Part shown: in pieces, positions 17,415 through 26,769 of the stretch
Position numbering within the stretch: the stretch's first letter is position 1
Layout of the letters: each line of letters starts with the position of its first letter
Assembly: GCA_028336245.1 (NCBI GenBank)
Contig: JAOKTT010000002.1
Coordinates: 36,375 to 100,374, forward strand
Length of the DNA: 64,000 nt
From: Polaribacter sp.
GTDB lineage: Bacteria; Bacteroidota; Bacteroidia; Flavobacteriales; Flavobacteriaceae
Reading direction: 5' to 3'
The notes under the pieces: generated by a model
Seen by the model: the letters and a program-made list of their open reading frames with translations, nothing else
Database searches by the model: none
What the model was told of the DNA's origin: nothing
Made by a program: the position numbers and the translations under genes

Positions 17415-19129
17415 TAATTTAGTTTCATTTCTTTTATAATTCGTTGAATTTTAGCATCTAAATCTGCTTCAATCTTTAGACAATTTTCCTTTGTATCTAA
17501 AGAAGTGTTTACACTAAAATAAAATTTTATTTTTGGTTCTGTTCCACTAGGTCTTGCTGCAATTCTTGTACCTTTAATTGTTTGATAAATTAGTACATTG
17601 GATTTAGGTAAATCAATAGTGGTTACTTCACCAGTAATTAAATTTGTTTTTGTAGATGCTTGATAGTCTGAAAGTGAGGCTACCTGCTCACCATCAATTT
17701 CTTTTAATGGATTGCTGCGCATCGTGCTTAACATTTGCTGAATTTCTGCAGCACCATCCATCCCCTTTTTTGTAATTGCAATTAAATGTTCTTTGTAAAA
17801 GTTGTTTTTTACATAAATATCTAATAATTCTTCATAAAAAGAACTCCCGTGTTGTTTTGCATATGCTGCTACTTCACAAGCCAGTAAAGTTGCAGTAACG
17901 GCATCTTTATCTCTTACAAAATCACCAACCATGTACCCGAAACTTTCTTCTCCACCGCCAATGAAATCTAGCTCAGGAAAATCTTTTACCATTTTGGCAA
18001 TCCATTTAAAACCAGTTAATCCAATTTTGGTTTCAACTCCGTAATTTTTTGCTACCGCACCCACTAATTCCGTGGTAACAATGGTAGAACCTACAAATTG
18101 CTTCCCATTTATTTTCCCTTCTTCTTTCCATTTTTTTAATAAAAATTGTGTCATTAAAACCATGGTTTGGTTTCCATTCATCAATTTCATATTTCCTTGG
18201 GTATCTCTTACGGCAACGCCCAATCGATCACAGTCTGGATCGGTACCAATAACAATGTCAGCTCCAATTTTATTCGCTAAATCAGTTGCCATTTTTAAAG
18301 CTTCTGGTTCTTCGGGGTTGGGAGAAGTAACCGTTGGAAAATCTCCATCTGGAACACTTTGTTCTGCTACAAGATGCACATCTGAGTATCCTGCTTTTGC
18401 CAAGGCCTGGGGCACAGAAACAATCGAAGTTCCATGCAAAGAGGTAAATACTATTTTTAAATTCGCTCGATCAATTGATTCAGATAAAGAACCGTTTTTT
18501 ACAGAAGCCTCAATGAAAACATTGTCTACTTCCTTTCCAATGATTTCAATTAAAGCTTCATCTGCATTAAAATTGATTTCAGAAAAATCCAATGCGTTTA
18601 CATTTTTTATAATTCCACCGTCGTGTGGAGGAACTATTTGACCACCGTCTGCCCAATATACTTTGTAACCATTGTATTCAGAAGGATTGTGGGAAGCTGT
18701 TAAAACAATTCCAGCATCACAAGCCAAGTGGCGTACAGCAAAAGATAATTCTGGAGTCGCTCTTAAGTCTTCAAAAAGAAATACCTTGATATTATTAGCA
18801 GATAAGACATTGGCAACAATTTTTGCAAACTTTTTGCTATTGTGTCTGCAGTCATAAGCAATCACCACTTTTAATTGTTCTTTCTGCACGTTTTTTAGTA
18901 AGTAGTTGGACAAACCTTGGGTTGCTCTTCCTAGCGTATATTTATTTACACGGTTTGTTCCTGCACCCATAATTCCTCGAATTCCTCCGGTACCAAATTC
19001 CATATCTTTATAGAATCTGTCTTCTAAATCAGGCGCATTAGAAGTAATTAATTGTTTTATTTCCTCTTGTGTTTCAGCATCAAAAGTAGGTGATAACCAC
19101 TGTTTTGCTTTGTCTAATATTTTGGTCAT
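17414..19129 (-). CDS. Phospho-sugar mutase (phosphoglucomutase/phosphomannomutase)
   Basis: A 571-residue alpha-D-phosphohexomutase, longer than bacterial PMM/PGM of about 460 residues and like the PGM2-type family common in Bacteroidetes. It has the substrate loop GTGGIRGIMGAG, active-site TASHNPSEYNGYKVY with the phosphorylated serine, metal loop GTDPDCDRLG, sugar loop GGGEESFGYMVGD and phosphate loop RPSGTEPKIKFY. It converts hexose 1- and 6-phosphates and so supplies sugar nucleotides to the glycosyltransferases around it. It is coupled to the ABC exporter gene. Confidence 0.94.
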   Translation of the reverse strand: MTKILDKAKQWLSPTFDAETQEEIKQLITSNAPDLEDRFYKDMEFGTGGIRGIMGAGTNRVNKYTLGRATQGLSNYLLKNVQKEQLKVVIAYDCRHNSKKFAKIVANVLSANNIKVFLFEDLRATPELSFAVRHLACDAGIVLTASHNPSEYNGYKVYWADGGQIVPPHDGGIIKNVNALDFSEINFNADEALIEIIGKEVDNVFIEASVKNGSLSESIDRANLKIVFTSLHGTSIVSVPQALAKAGYSDVHLVAEQSVPDGDFPTVTSPNPEEPEALKMATDLANKIGADIVIGTDPDCDRLGVAVRDTQGNMKLMNGNQTMVLMTQFLLKKWKEEGKINGKQFVGSTIVTTELVGAVAKNYGVETKIGLTGFKWIAKMVKDFPELDFIGGGEESFGYMVGDFVRDKDAVTATLLACEVAAYAKQHGSSFYEELLDIYVKNNFYKEHLIAITKKGMDGAAEIQQMLSTMRSNPLKEIDGEQVASLSDYQASTKTNLITGEVTTIDLPKSNVLIYQTIKGTRIAARPSGTEPKIKFYFSVNTSLDTKENCLKIEADLDAKIQRIIKEMKLN

Positions 19130-19172
19130 TTATAAGGGAGCATTTTAAGCTAATAAAAGGCAAATATACATT

Positions 19173-20129
19173 TTAGAAGTTGAGTTTTTCTTTAATTGAA
19201 TAGTGTTTTTCATTGCTTTTGTTCTTAATTATTAATTCGCCAATAAAACCGGCTAAAAATAATAAAGTTCCTAAAATCATAGAAGTTAGTGCAATAAAAA
19301 ACCAAGGATTATCTGTAACTAAAATTGTTTTAGTTCCTGCATAGAGTCTATATAATTTAACAGCACCAATATAAAATGCAGATATAGTTCCAAAAAGAAA
19401 CATAAGTGTTCCCCAAAGACCAAAAAAGTGCATGGGTCTTTTTCCAAATTTTGATAAAAAGGAAATGGTAATTAAATCTAAAAAACCGTTTATAAAACGA
19501 TCCATACCAAATTTAGTTTCTCCATATTTTCTTGCTTGATGTTGTACAATTTTCTCACCAATTTTTGTAAAACCTTCGTTTTTAGCTAAAACAGGGATAT
19601 ACCGGTGCATTTCTCCGCTAACTTTTACAGATTTAATAACCTCGTTTTTGTATGCTTTTAATCCACAATTAAAATCGTGTAACTTTAAACCAGACGTTTT
19701 TCTAGCAGCAGCATTAAATAATTTTGAAGGAATGTTTTTGGTGATAAGATTGTCATAACGTTTCTTTTTCCAACCAGAAATTAAATCGAAATCTTCATCA
19801 ATAATTAAATGGTATAAATCAGGTATTTCTTCAGGATTGTCTTGTAAATCGGCATCCATTGTAATCACAACATTGCCACTTGCGAGTTCAAAACCAGCAT
19901 CTAAAGCTTGCGATTTTCCAAAGTTTTTCTGAAAACGAATTCCTTTTACAGCCGCATTTTCTTTTGATAATTTTTCGATAACCTGCCAAGAACTATCGGT
20001 ACTTCCATCGTCAATAAAAATGATTTCATACCGATACTGATGAGCTTGCATCACTTTTGCAATCCAATCGTGCAACTCTTGTAAAGACTCTTCTTCATTT
20101 AAAAGAGGGATTACTAAAGAAATATCCAT
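19173..20129 (-). CDS. Family 2 glycosyltransferase, polyprenyl-phosphate type (GtrB/ArnC-like)
   Basis: A 318-residue membrane glycosyltransferase that places a sugar on a polyprenyl phosphate carrier. The GT-A domain starts with MDISLVIPLLNEEESLQ, has IIFIDDGSTDSSW, and the DxD site as TMDADLQDNPEE. Two C-terminal membrane helices (about residues 230-255 and 270-295) are typical of GtrB, DPM1 and ArnC relatives. It precedes the phosphohexomutase gene on the same strand by about 40 bases. The sugar moved is unknown. Confidence 0.9.
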   Translation of the reverse strand: MDISLVIPLLNEEESLQELHDWIAKVMQAHQYRYEIIFIDDGSTDSSWQVIEKLSKENAAVKGIRFQKNFGKSQALDAGFELASGNVVITMDADLQDNPEEIPDLYHLIIDEDFDLISGWKKKRYDNLITKNIPSKLFNAAARKTSGLKLHDFNCGLKAYKNEVIKSVKVSGEMHRYIPVLAKNEGFTKIGEKIVQHQARKYGETKFGMDRFINGFLDLITISFLSKFGKRPMHFFGLWGTLMFLFGTISAFYIGAVKLYRLYAGTKTILVTDNPWFFIALTSMILGTLLFLAGFIGELIIKNKSNEKHYSIKEKLNF

Positions 20130-20194
20130 GTTTTTAAGGCAAGTTTTATAGTTTCAAGCTTAAAAGAAAAACTTTTAAAACTTTAATTATTCTA

Positions 20195-20716
20195 TTAATA
20201 GTTCTCTTCTTCTGATTTTTTCATGATCGCTGCGGTAATCGCGGCAACGATAAATCCACCAATAGCGTAACTAATTATACCTACTGCAGCCATAATTCCT
20301 GGAGATGAAAAAGTTGAAGTCATGGCATTTGCAGCCTCAACTTGTTCTTCGGTTAAACCTTGATCTAAGAATGCTTTATTTTGAATTTCCAGCATTTGAT
20401 TCATAAAGTCAGGCTCGATGAAGTTCATGAAAAGATAATTGTAAATTACCATAATTAACCCACCAACGATAGCGACTCCAACACCAATCTTAACACCTTG
20501 TCCCCAAGATAAAAAATCATTATTTGCAGATTTATATTGCTTGATGCCGTAGGCAATGATGCCAATAAATAGGATTGCATTGATTATTGAAGCAGACCAG
20601 TGAGGAGTCAAGTGATTTCCGGTGGCAAACATTACAAGCGCGAATAAGACACTAGCAATTCCCAATGTGACACCATTGTTAACCATAAAACTTTTACTAT
20701 CAACTTGATTTTCCAT
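20195..20716 (-). CDS. DUF4199 domain-containing membrane protein
   Basis: A 173-residue inner-membrane protein of unknown function widespread in Bacteroidetes. Four hydrophobic helices are visible (about residues 13-30, 40-57, 72-95 and 140-165). The central loop carries the family's LSWGQGVKIGV segment, and a longer soluble stretch with QNKAFLDQGLTEEQVE precedes the last helix. In many relatives it sits beside a GtrB-like glycosyltransferase, as here. Confidence 0.88.
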   Translation of the reverse strand: MENQVDSKSFMVNNGVTLGIASVLFALVMFATGNHLTPHWSASIINAILFIGIIAYGIKQYKSANNDFLSWGQGVKIGVGVAIVGGLIMVIYNYLFMNFIEPDFMNQMLEIQNKAFLDQGLTEEQVEAANAMTSTFSSPGIMAAVGIISYAIGGFIVAAITAAIMKKSEEENY

Positions 20717-20848
20717 TTTTATTTATTTTATTTATTTACACAAATATATTCTTTTCAGTGATATAGTTTGATTTTTTACGAACTATTAAAACAATTTATT
20801 AGTATTCAGTCTTTTAAATATGTTACAAAAAAATTAGTATTATTTTAA

Positions 20849-20878
20849 TTGTTTAAATAAAAAAAGCTTGTAAATTTG
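20849..20878 (+). promoter_or_regulatory. Promoter of the SRP RNA
   Basis: TTG at 20849-20851, a 19-base spacer and TAAATTTG at 20871-20878 match the Bacteroidetes consensus exactly. The RNA would start within about ten bases. Confidence 0.8.
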
Positions 20879-20882
20879 CCTT

Positions 20883-20983
20883 GGCAAGTCCTACACAACT
20901 AGCTCCCTTTGAATCCTCCAGGGCGGGAACGCAGCAAAGGTATTAGGTTGTAGCGGTGTGATGTAGGTCGCTTGCCATTTTTT
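20883..20983 (+). ncRNA. ffs: Signal recognition particle RNA, small bacterial type
   Basis: About 95 bases fold into one long hairpin: GGCAAG at 20883-20888 pairs with CTTGCC at 20971-20976, and TCCTACAC pairs imperfectly with the GTGTGATGTAGG side. The core has the domain IV signature, CTCCAGGGCGGGAAC followed by GCAGCAAAGG, which binds Ffh. A run of T follows as terminator. It partners with FtsY (29797-30750) in membrane protein targeting. Confidence 0.9.
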
Positions 20984-21140
20984 TGTTTTAAAACTTTATT
21001 TAGAACACACTTTCGAAGCACTTTTCTTTATTTCTTATTTTCTTTTTTAGTTTTCTTGCATTACTTTTTGGATATTTACACCTAATATTAGGATTTTAGA
21101 CCTTTGTTGATTGCTCTCTAACCTTAAAATTTGACAAAGT

Positions 21141-21944
21141 ATGAGTAAAATTATTTTAGTTACGGGTGCCTCTTCGGGAATTGGAAAAGGAATAGCTACA
21201 TTTTTATCCGAGAAAGGATATATTGTTTATGGGACAAGCCGTATTCCTAAAGACGAGAATAATTTTACTTTTAAATTGATTGCCTTAGATGTTTTAAAAA
21301 TAGAAAGTATTAAAACTGCAGTGCAATTTATTATCGAAAAGGAAGGGAGGCTCGATATTCTAATTAACAATGCGGGAATGGGGATTACAGGGCCAATAGA
21401 AGAAACACCTACGGATGAGATGCGTGCAGTTTTTAACACCAATCTCTTTGGAGCTATTGATGTAATGAAAGCCGTTTTACCTCAGATGCGCGAACAAAAA
21501 TCAGGAACAATAATAAATATTACTTCGATTGCCGGGTATATGGGCTTGCCTTTTCGAGGGGTGTATTCAGCAACAAAAGGCGCTTTAGAGTTGGTTACGG
21601 AAGCAACAAGTATGGAAGTCAAGTCTTTTGGAATTAATGTTGTAAATGCGGCTCCAGGAGATTTTGCAACCAACATTGCTGCGGGTAGATACCATGCACC
21701 TGTTTTGGGTAATTCGGCATATAGAGAAAAGTATCAAGGAAACCTTGATTTAATGGATGCCCATGTAAATACCGGTAAAAATCCGAGGGAGATGGCTGAA
21801 AAAGTATACGAAATTATAAATACTAAACACCCGAAAATCCACTATAAAGTGGGCGGATTTATGGAAAAAGTTTCTATTTTTTTAAAAAGAATTTTGTCAG
21901 ACAGGGTGTATGAGAAACTAGTAATGCGTCATTATAAATTATAA
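21141..21944 (+). CDS. SDR family oxidoreductase
   Basis: A 267-residue classical short-chain dehydrogenase. It has the cofactor motif TGASSGIGKG (residues 8-17), the structural NNAG, and the catalytic set with Ser in NITSIAGYMG and YSATK about 13 residues on. TSRIPKD after the second strand suggests NADPH preference, since a basic residue follows. The C-terminal region with KVGGFMEKVSIFLKR may be membrane-associated. The substrate is unknown. It is a single gene downstream of the SRP RNA. Confidence 0.9.
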   Translation: MSKIILVTGASSGIGKGIATFLSEKGYIVYGTSRIPKDENNFTFKLIALDVLKIESIKTAVQFIIEKEGRLDILINNAGMGITGPIEETPTDEMRAVFNTNLFGAIDVMKAVLPQMREQKSGTIINITSIAGYMGLPFRGVYSATKGALELVTEATSMEVKSFGINVVNAAPGDFATNIAAGRYHAPVLGNSAYREKYQGNLDLMDAHVNTGKNPREMAEKVYEIINTKHPKIHYKVGGFMEKVSIFLKRILSDRVYEKLVMRHYKL

Positions 21945-21996
21945 GAAAAGAGCTGCTGTAGTGTTTATAAGTACTAAAAAGATATTCTTACAGTGC

Positions 21997-22028
21997 TTCG
22001 TGAATTTAGGTGCAAGTTGCTATCTTTG
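21997..22028 (+). promoter_or_regulatory. Promoter for the aldolase gene
   Basis: TTCGTG at 21997-22002, an 18-base spacer and TATCTTTG at 22021-22028 resemble the Bacteroidetes consensus. The implied leader is about 110 bases and includes a CATTC/GAATG hairpin. Confidence 0.6.
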
Positions 22029-22147
22029 CATCCGAGCCGAAGAAGTGTATGCTTGTCTTTTTGCAAAGGAAGTAGAGCATATAAGTGCACACCATAACAT
22101 TCTGGGAATGCCCCGAAAAAATAATAATTAAAACTAAATAAACACAA

Positions 22148-22801
22148 ATGAAATTTTTTATTGACACTGCAAATTTAGGACAAATTAAAGAAGCACAAGC
22201 TTTAGGTATTTTAGACGGGGTAACTACAAATCCTTCGTTAATGGCGAAGGAAGGAATTACCGGAGCAGTAAACATTATCAATCATTACAAAGAAATTTGT
22301 GAATTGGTGGAAGGAGATGTTTCTGCAGAGGTTATTGCTACAGATTTTGACGGAATGGTAAAAGAAGGGGAAGCTTTGGCTGCTTTAAATCCACAAATCG
22401 TGGTAAAATTACCAATGATAAAAGATGGTATAAAGGCGTGTAAGTATTTTTCTTCTAAAGGGATTAAAACAAATGTGACGCTTGTTTTTTCTGCAGGACA
22501 AGCCTTATTAGCAGCAAAAGCAGGTGCAACCTATGTCTCTCCGTTTATTGGGCGATTGGACGATATTTCGACAGATGGTTTAAATCTAATAGCAGAAATT
22601 CGTTTAATTTATGATAATTACGGATTTGAAACTCAAATTTTAGCAGCCTCTGTGCGTCATACAATGCACATTATAGATTGTGCTAAATTAGGATCTGACG
22701 TAATGACTGGACCTTTAAGCGCTATTGAAGGGTTGTTGAGACACCCATTAACAGATAGTGGTTTGGCTAAGTTTTTAGCAGATTATCAAAAAGGAAATTA
22801 A
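22148..22801 (+). CDS. fsa: Fructose-6-phosphate aldolase / small transaldolase
   Basis: A 217-residue class I aldolase of the small transaldolase family, a decamer-type TIM barrel. It begins [20 protein letters not shown] and [13 protein letters not shown]; the Schiff-base lysine is in [19 protein letters not shown], and [11 protein letters not shown] follows. The short subfamily covers true transaldolases and fructose-6-phosphate aldolases, and the sequence alone does not decide between them. It joins pentose phosphate and glycolytic pools. It has its own promoter and an unusually long leader. Confidence 0.92.
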   Translation: MKFFIDTANLGQIKEAQALGILDGVTTNPSLMAKEGITGAVNIINHYKEICELVEGDVSAEVIATDFDGMVKEGEALAALNPQIVVKLPMIKDGIKACKYFSSKGIKTNVTLVFSAGQALLAAKAGATYVSPFIGRLDDISTDGLNLIAEIRLIYDNYGFETQILAASVRHTMHIIDCAKLGSDVMTGPLSAIEGLLRHPLTDSGLAKFLADYQKGN

Positions 22802-22817
22802 TAATTAGTTTTTAGTT

Positions 22818-22862
22818 GTGAGTTTTGAGTTTTTAGGCAGGCACTGAGAACTCAAAATTCAC
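22818..22862. repeat. Imperfect palindrome between fsa and menD
   Basis: GTGAGTTTTGAGTT (22818-22831) pairs with AACTCAAAATTCAC (22849-22862) over 14 positions with one wobble and a 17-base loop. There is no T run, so a terminator is not certain. Similar AATTC-rich strings occur near 5383-5415 and 25858-25893. Confidence 0.55.
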
Positions 22863-22900
22863 TATTTATAACTTTTTAAATCTTAAAAAGATTTAAAATA

Positions 22901-24559
22901 ATGTATCCAAAAAAAGAACTCGCACAAATTGTAATTTCAGCGTGTACTCAATTTAATATTGATACGGTTGTGATTTCTCCAGGTTCCCGAAATGCGCCGC
23001 TTACCATAGGTTTTTCTAGTCATGAAGAAATAGAAACTTTAAGTGTGGTAGATGAGCGATGTGCTGGTTTTTTTGCTTTAGGGATTGCACAACAGCAGCA
23101 AAAACCGGTGGCAGTTCTATGTACTTCAGGTTCTGCCTTGTTAAACTATTACCCTGCGATTGCAGAGGCATTTTATAGCAATATTCCTTTGGTTATTATT
23201 TCTGCCGACCGCCCAAAACACTTAATTGATATTGGAGACGGACAAACCATTAGACAGGAAAATGTTTTTGAAAATCACATTTTATTTTCTGCAAATTTGA
23301 TCGAAAATGAGAAATATAAAACACGTAATTCCCAATTAATTGGGGAAGCTTTACAAATAGCAGTAGCCCAAAAAGGACCTGTGCATATTAATGTTCCTTT
23401 TGATGAGCCGTTGTATGAAACGGTGCCGAGTTTAAACAAGTACCATTTTCCTAACATCTCTATGAGCTCTTTGGACAATTCTAATATCAACTATAAGAAA
23501 TTAGCAGATATTTGGAATGTCGCGGAAAAGAAAATGATTCTAGTTGGTGTCAGTTATCCAGATGCAGAATTACATAAATTAATGGATTTATATGCAGCAG
23601 ATGATTCCGTTTTAATTTTTACAGAAACAACATCTAATCTTCGTCATGAGAAGGCGATTGACTCAATTGATCAGTTGATATTTTCATTAGAAAATATGCA
23701 ATTCCAAGAATTAAAGCCAGCAATTTTAATCACTTTTGGAGGCATGATTATTTCTAAAAGGATAAAGCATTTTTTAAGAGCATATCCACCAGAGCACCAT
23801 TGGGATATTGATGAGAAAAAAGCAACAAATACCTTCTTTTGTTTGTCAGAATTTATTCAAACAACACCGGTAGATTTTTTCGCTCATTTTAATAGTTTTA
23901 TAAAACCTTTAAAAAGTAATTATCAATCAAAGTGGATTGCATTTAGAGATCAAAGAAGAGACAAGCATGCTCTGTATCTTAAGAAAGTGAAGCATTCTGA
24001 CTTTAAGGTATTTGAACAAGTTTTAGACCGTATTCCCAACAATTGCCAGTTGCAAATTAGCAACAGTTCGATTGTTAGGTACGCACAATTATTTTCTATT
24101 AAAAATTCTGTAAATATTTTCTGCAATAGAGGGACTAGCGGAATTGATGGTAGCACAAGTACCGCGATTGGCGCTGCTTATGCAAATACAAATCAAACCG
24201 TTTTTATTACAGGAGATTTGAGTTTTTTTTATGATAGTAATGCTCTTTGGAATACCAATATTCCTGCAGATTTTAGGATTATAATAATCAACAACTCCGG
24301 TGGTGGTATTTTTAAAATTATTCCTGGTCCAGGGACTACAAATGCGGAAGCGTATTTTACAACGCCTCATTGCTTAACGGCGGAACACTTATGTAAAATG
24401 CATGGGTTTGAATATCAGCAGGCATATTCTTCAGCATCCGTAACAGAGCAGATGGTTGGATTTTTTAATGCTTCAGAAAAGCCAAAAATATTAGAGATTT
24501 TTACGCCAAGTGCAGAAAATGATTTAATTTTAAAAACATATTTTAAACAGATACAATAA
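22901..24559 (+). CDS. menD: 2-succinyl-5-enolpyruvyl-6-hydroxy-3-cyclohexene-1-carboxylate synthase
   Basis: Thiamine-diphosphate enzyme of menaquinone synthesis that joins isochorismate and 2-oxoglutarate. The 552-residue protein has the N-terminal Pyr domain with VVISPGSRNAPLTIGF, the catalytic glutamate in SVVDERCAGFFALG, and CTSGSALLNYYPA. The C-terminal ThDP-binding region carries NRGTSGIDGSTSTAIGAA and the GDLSFFYDSNALW metal motif. Its TAA stop overlaps the ATG of the next gene (TAATG), so menD, the S1 protein and menB read as one operon. Confidence 0.96.
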   Translation: MYPKKELAQIVISACTQFNIDTVVISPGSRNAPLTIGFSSHEEIETLSVVDERCAGFFALGIAQQQQKPVAVLCTSGSALLNYYPAIAEAFYSNIPLVIISADRPKHLIDIGDGQTIRQENVFENHILFSANLIENEKYKTRNSQLIGEALQIAVAQKGPVHINVPFDEPLYETVPSLNKYHFPNISMSSLDNSNINYKKLADIWNVAEKKMILVGVSYPDAELHKLMDLYAADDSVLIFTETTSNLRHEKAIDSIDQLIFSLENMQFQELKPAILITFGGMIISKRIKHFLRAYPPEHHWDIDEKKATNTFFCLSEFIQTTPVDFFAHFNSFIKPLKSNYQSKWIAFRDQRRDKHALYLKKVKHSDFKVFEQVLDRIPNNCQLQISNSSIVRYAQLFSIKNSVNIFCNRGTSGIDGSTSTAIGAAYANTNQTVFITGDLSFFYDSNALWNTNIPADFRIIIINNSGGGIFKIIPGPGTTNAEAYFTTPHCLTAEHLCKMHGFEYQQAYSSASVTEQMVGFFNASEKPKILEIFTPSAENDLILKTYFKQIQ

Positions 24560-25014
24560 TGGATTTACAAGAAGATGCGCTAGAAGGAGCAATGAATTTG
24601 AAAGAGGGTGATAAAGTGAGCTTGGTCATTGAAACGGAAACAGGTTTGGGATACACCGTTTTAATAAATGAAGAATTTGATGGTTTGCTTTTTAGAAGTG
24701 AAGTTTTTCAGGCCTTAGAGGAGAACATGGAAGTCACTGGCTATGTGAAAAATATTCGTGAGGATGGTAAAATAGATGTTTCTTTAAGACCGCAAGGTTT
24801 TAGAAATGTGATTGACTCTGATGTAGAGAAAGTACTTACAAGACTAAAAAACAGTAAAGAAGGGTTTATTTTAATTACCGATAAGAGTTCGCCAGATTCT
24901 ATACGTTTTCATATGAAAATGAGTAAAAAGGCCTTTAAAAAAGCAGTTGGGCACTTATACAAACAAAAACTAATTGTTATTGAAGAAGATAGAATTGTAT
25001 TAAATAAAGCGTAA
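24559..25014 (+). CDS. S1-like RNA-binding protein, short CvfB-like
   Basis: A 151-residue protein with one S1-type OB fold and a C-terminal winged helix, as in the last part of CvfB, but without the first two S1 domains of full CvfB. The S1 part covers LKEGDKVSLVIETETGLGY through DGKIDVSLRP; the winged helix covers FHMKMSKKAFKKAVGHLYKQKL. Its start overlaps the menD stop and it ends three bases before menB. A later start at MNLKEGD is possible, but the overlap favours the first ATG. Role unknown, possibly RNA binding. Confidence 0.82.
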   Translation: MDLQEDALEGAMNLKEGDKVSLVIETETGLGYTVLINEEFDGLLFRSEVFQALEENMEVTGYVKNIREDGKIDVSLRPQGFRNVIDSDVEKVLTRLKNSKEGFILITDKSSPDSIRFHMKMSKKAFKKAVGHLYKQKLIVIEEDRIVLNKA

Positions 25015-25017
25015 ATT

Positions 25018-25857
25018 ATGATTAAAGCTGATTGGAAAACTGCGAAAGTATACGAAGATATTACGTATACAAAGTCAAATGGAGTAGCAAGGATCGCTTT
25101 TAACAGACCCGATGTTAGAAATGCCTTTCGCCCAAAAACAACAAAGGAACTGTACGATGCCTTTTACGATGCAGGAGAAGACGTGGATATTGGGGTGGTG
25201 TTGCTTTCTGCAGAAGGTCCGAGTTCAAAAGATGGCGTATATTCTTTCTGCTCTGGTGGTGATCAAAAAGCACGAGGACACCAAGGTTATGTTGGAGAAG
25301 ACGGGTACCATCGCCTAAATATTTTGGAAGTACAAAGGTTGATTCGCTTTATGCCAAAAGCCGTTATTTGTGTGGTTCCAGGATGGGCGGTTGGTGGAGG
25401 ACACAGCTTGCATGTAGTCTGTGATTTAACTTTAGCAAGCAAAGAGCATGCGATTTTTAAACAGACCGATGCAGATGTAACTTCTTTTGATGGCGGTTAT
25501 GGTTCTGCATATTTGGCAAAAATGGTCGGACAGAAAAGAGCTCGGGAAATTTTCTTTCTAGGAAGAAGTTATTCTGCCCAAGAAGCCTATGATATGGGAA
25601 TGGTAAATGCAATAGTGCCGCATGCCGAATTAGAGAGTACTGCATATGTGTGGGCACAAGAAATTTTAGAGAAAAGTCCAACCTCTATACGGATGCTTAA
25701 ATTTGCAATGAACTTGACAGATGACGGGATGGTTGGTCAGCAAGTTTTTGCAGGTGAAGCAACACGTTTGGCATATATGACAGATGAAGCGAAGGAAGGT
25801 AGAGATGCTTTTCTTGAGAAAAGAAAGCCAAATTTTCCTAAAAAATGGATTCCATAG
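25018..25857 (+). CDS. menB: 1,4-dihydroxy-2-naphthoyl-CoA synthase
   Basis: Crotonase-fold enzyme that closes the naphthoquinone ring in menaquinone synthesis. The 279-residue protein has FCSGGDQKARGHQGY for CoA and substrate binding, VPGWAVGGGHSLHVVCD, and FDGGYGSAYLAKMVGQKRA typical of MenB. It has an aspartate in FKQTDADVTS where the E. coli-type enzyme has a glycine and uses bicarbonate; this marks the bicarbonate-independent type. Third gene of the menD operon, three bases after the S1 protein gene. Confidence 0.97.
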   Translation: MIKADWKTAKVYEDITYTKSNGVARIAFNRPDVRNAFRPKTTKELYDAFYDAGEDVDIGVVLLSAEGPSSKDGVYSFCSGGDQKARGHQGYVGEDGYHRLNILEVQRLIRFMPKAVICVVPGWAVGGGHSLHVVCDLTLASKEHAIFKQTDADVTSFDGGYGSAYLAKMVGQKRAREIFFLGRSYSAQEAYDMGMVNAIVPHAELESTAYVWAQEILEKSPTSIRMLKFAMNLTDDGMVGQQVFAGEATRLAYMTDEAKEGRDAFLEKRKPNFPKKWIP

Positions 25858-25899
25858 TCAATTCACAAATTGAAAATAACTAATTCGTAATTAATTAAA

Positions 25900-26769
25900 A
25901 TGAAATCACAAATAGTAACATTCTTAATAAAGTGTCCAGATCAAAAGGGGTTGGTTGCAAAAATCACCAATTTTTTTTATGATAAAGGATTCAATATCTT
26001 AAGTTGTCAGCAATATGTAAACGCCATTGAAGACACCTATTTTATGAGGGTTCGTTTGAACGCTGATGGCACCAATATCTCAAAAGAAACTTTAGAACAA
26101 AGCTTTTTAGAATTAGCAGCACCTTTGCATTTTGACTGGTCTGTAAATTACGGAGATAAGAAGCGAAATGTAGCAATTATGGTTTCTCATACGAGTCACA
26201 ACTTATATGATTTATTAGAGCGTTTCAAGGAAGGACGTTTAGATTGTAATGTAAAAATGATTCTTAGCAATCACGATAAACTGAGGCCGATTGCGGAAAT
26301 GTTCAAGATTCCTTTCTATTATTTACCGGTTACTAAAGAGACAAAAGAAGCGCAAGAAAAACAGGTAATGGATTTGTTGGACGCCAATGAAATAGATTTA
26401 ATCATTATGGCACGTTATATGCAAATTTTGTCGTCAGATTTTATCAAACGATACCCAGAGAGAATAATCAATATTCATCATTCTTTTTTACCCGCTTTTC
26501 AGGGAGCAAATCCTTATAAAAAGGCTTATGAAAGGGGCGTGAAACTGATTGGAGCTACAGCACATTATGCGACCTTGGATTTAGATGAAGGTCCAATTAT
26601 AGAGCAAGATGTAAAGCCAGTAACTCATGAAAGCACACCAACAACCTTAAAAAGAATTGGTGCAGACATCGAGAAATTAGTTTTAGCAAGGGCTGTAAAA
26701 TGTCATTTAAATCATCAAATTATAGTTTCTGGAAATCGAGCAATTGTTTTTCCTGAAGCTGGAGAGTAA
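25900..26769 (+). CDS. purU: Formyltetrahydrofolate deformylase
   Basis: Hydrolyses 10-formyltetrahydrofolate to formate and tetrahydrofolate, balancing one-carbon units. The 289-residue protein has an N-terminal ACT domain (residues 5-80, LIKCPDQKGLVAKITNFF) and a C-terminal formyltransferase domain with INIHHSFLPAFQGANPY and the catalytic aspartate in LDEGPIIEQDV. It follows menB by 42 bases that contain an AATTCGTAATTAATT string. Confidence 0.96.
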   Translation: MKSQIVTFLIKCPDQKGLVAKITNFFYDKGFNILSCQQYVNAIEDTYFMRVRLNADGTNISKETLEQSFLELAAPLHFDWSVNYGDKKRNVAIMVSHTSHNLYDLLERFKEGRLDCNVKMILSNHDKLRPIAEMFKIPFYYLPVTKETKEAQEKQVMDLLDANEIDLIIMARYMQILSSDFIKRYPERIINIHHSFLPAFQGANPYKKAYERGVKLIGATAHYATLDLDEGPIIEQDVKPVTHESTPTTLKRIGADIEKLVLARAVKCHLNHQIIVSGNRAIVFPEAGE

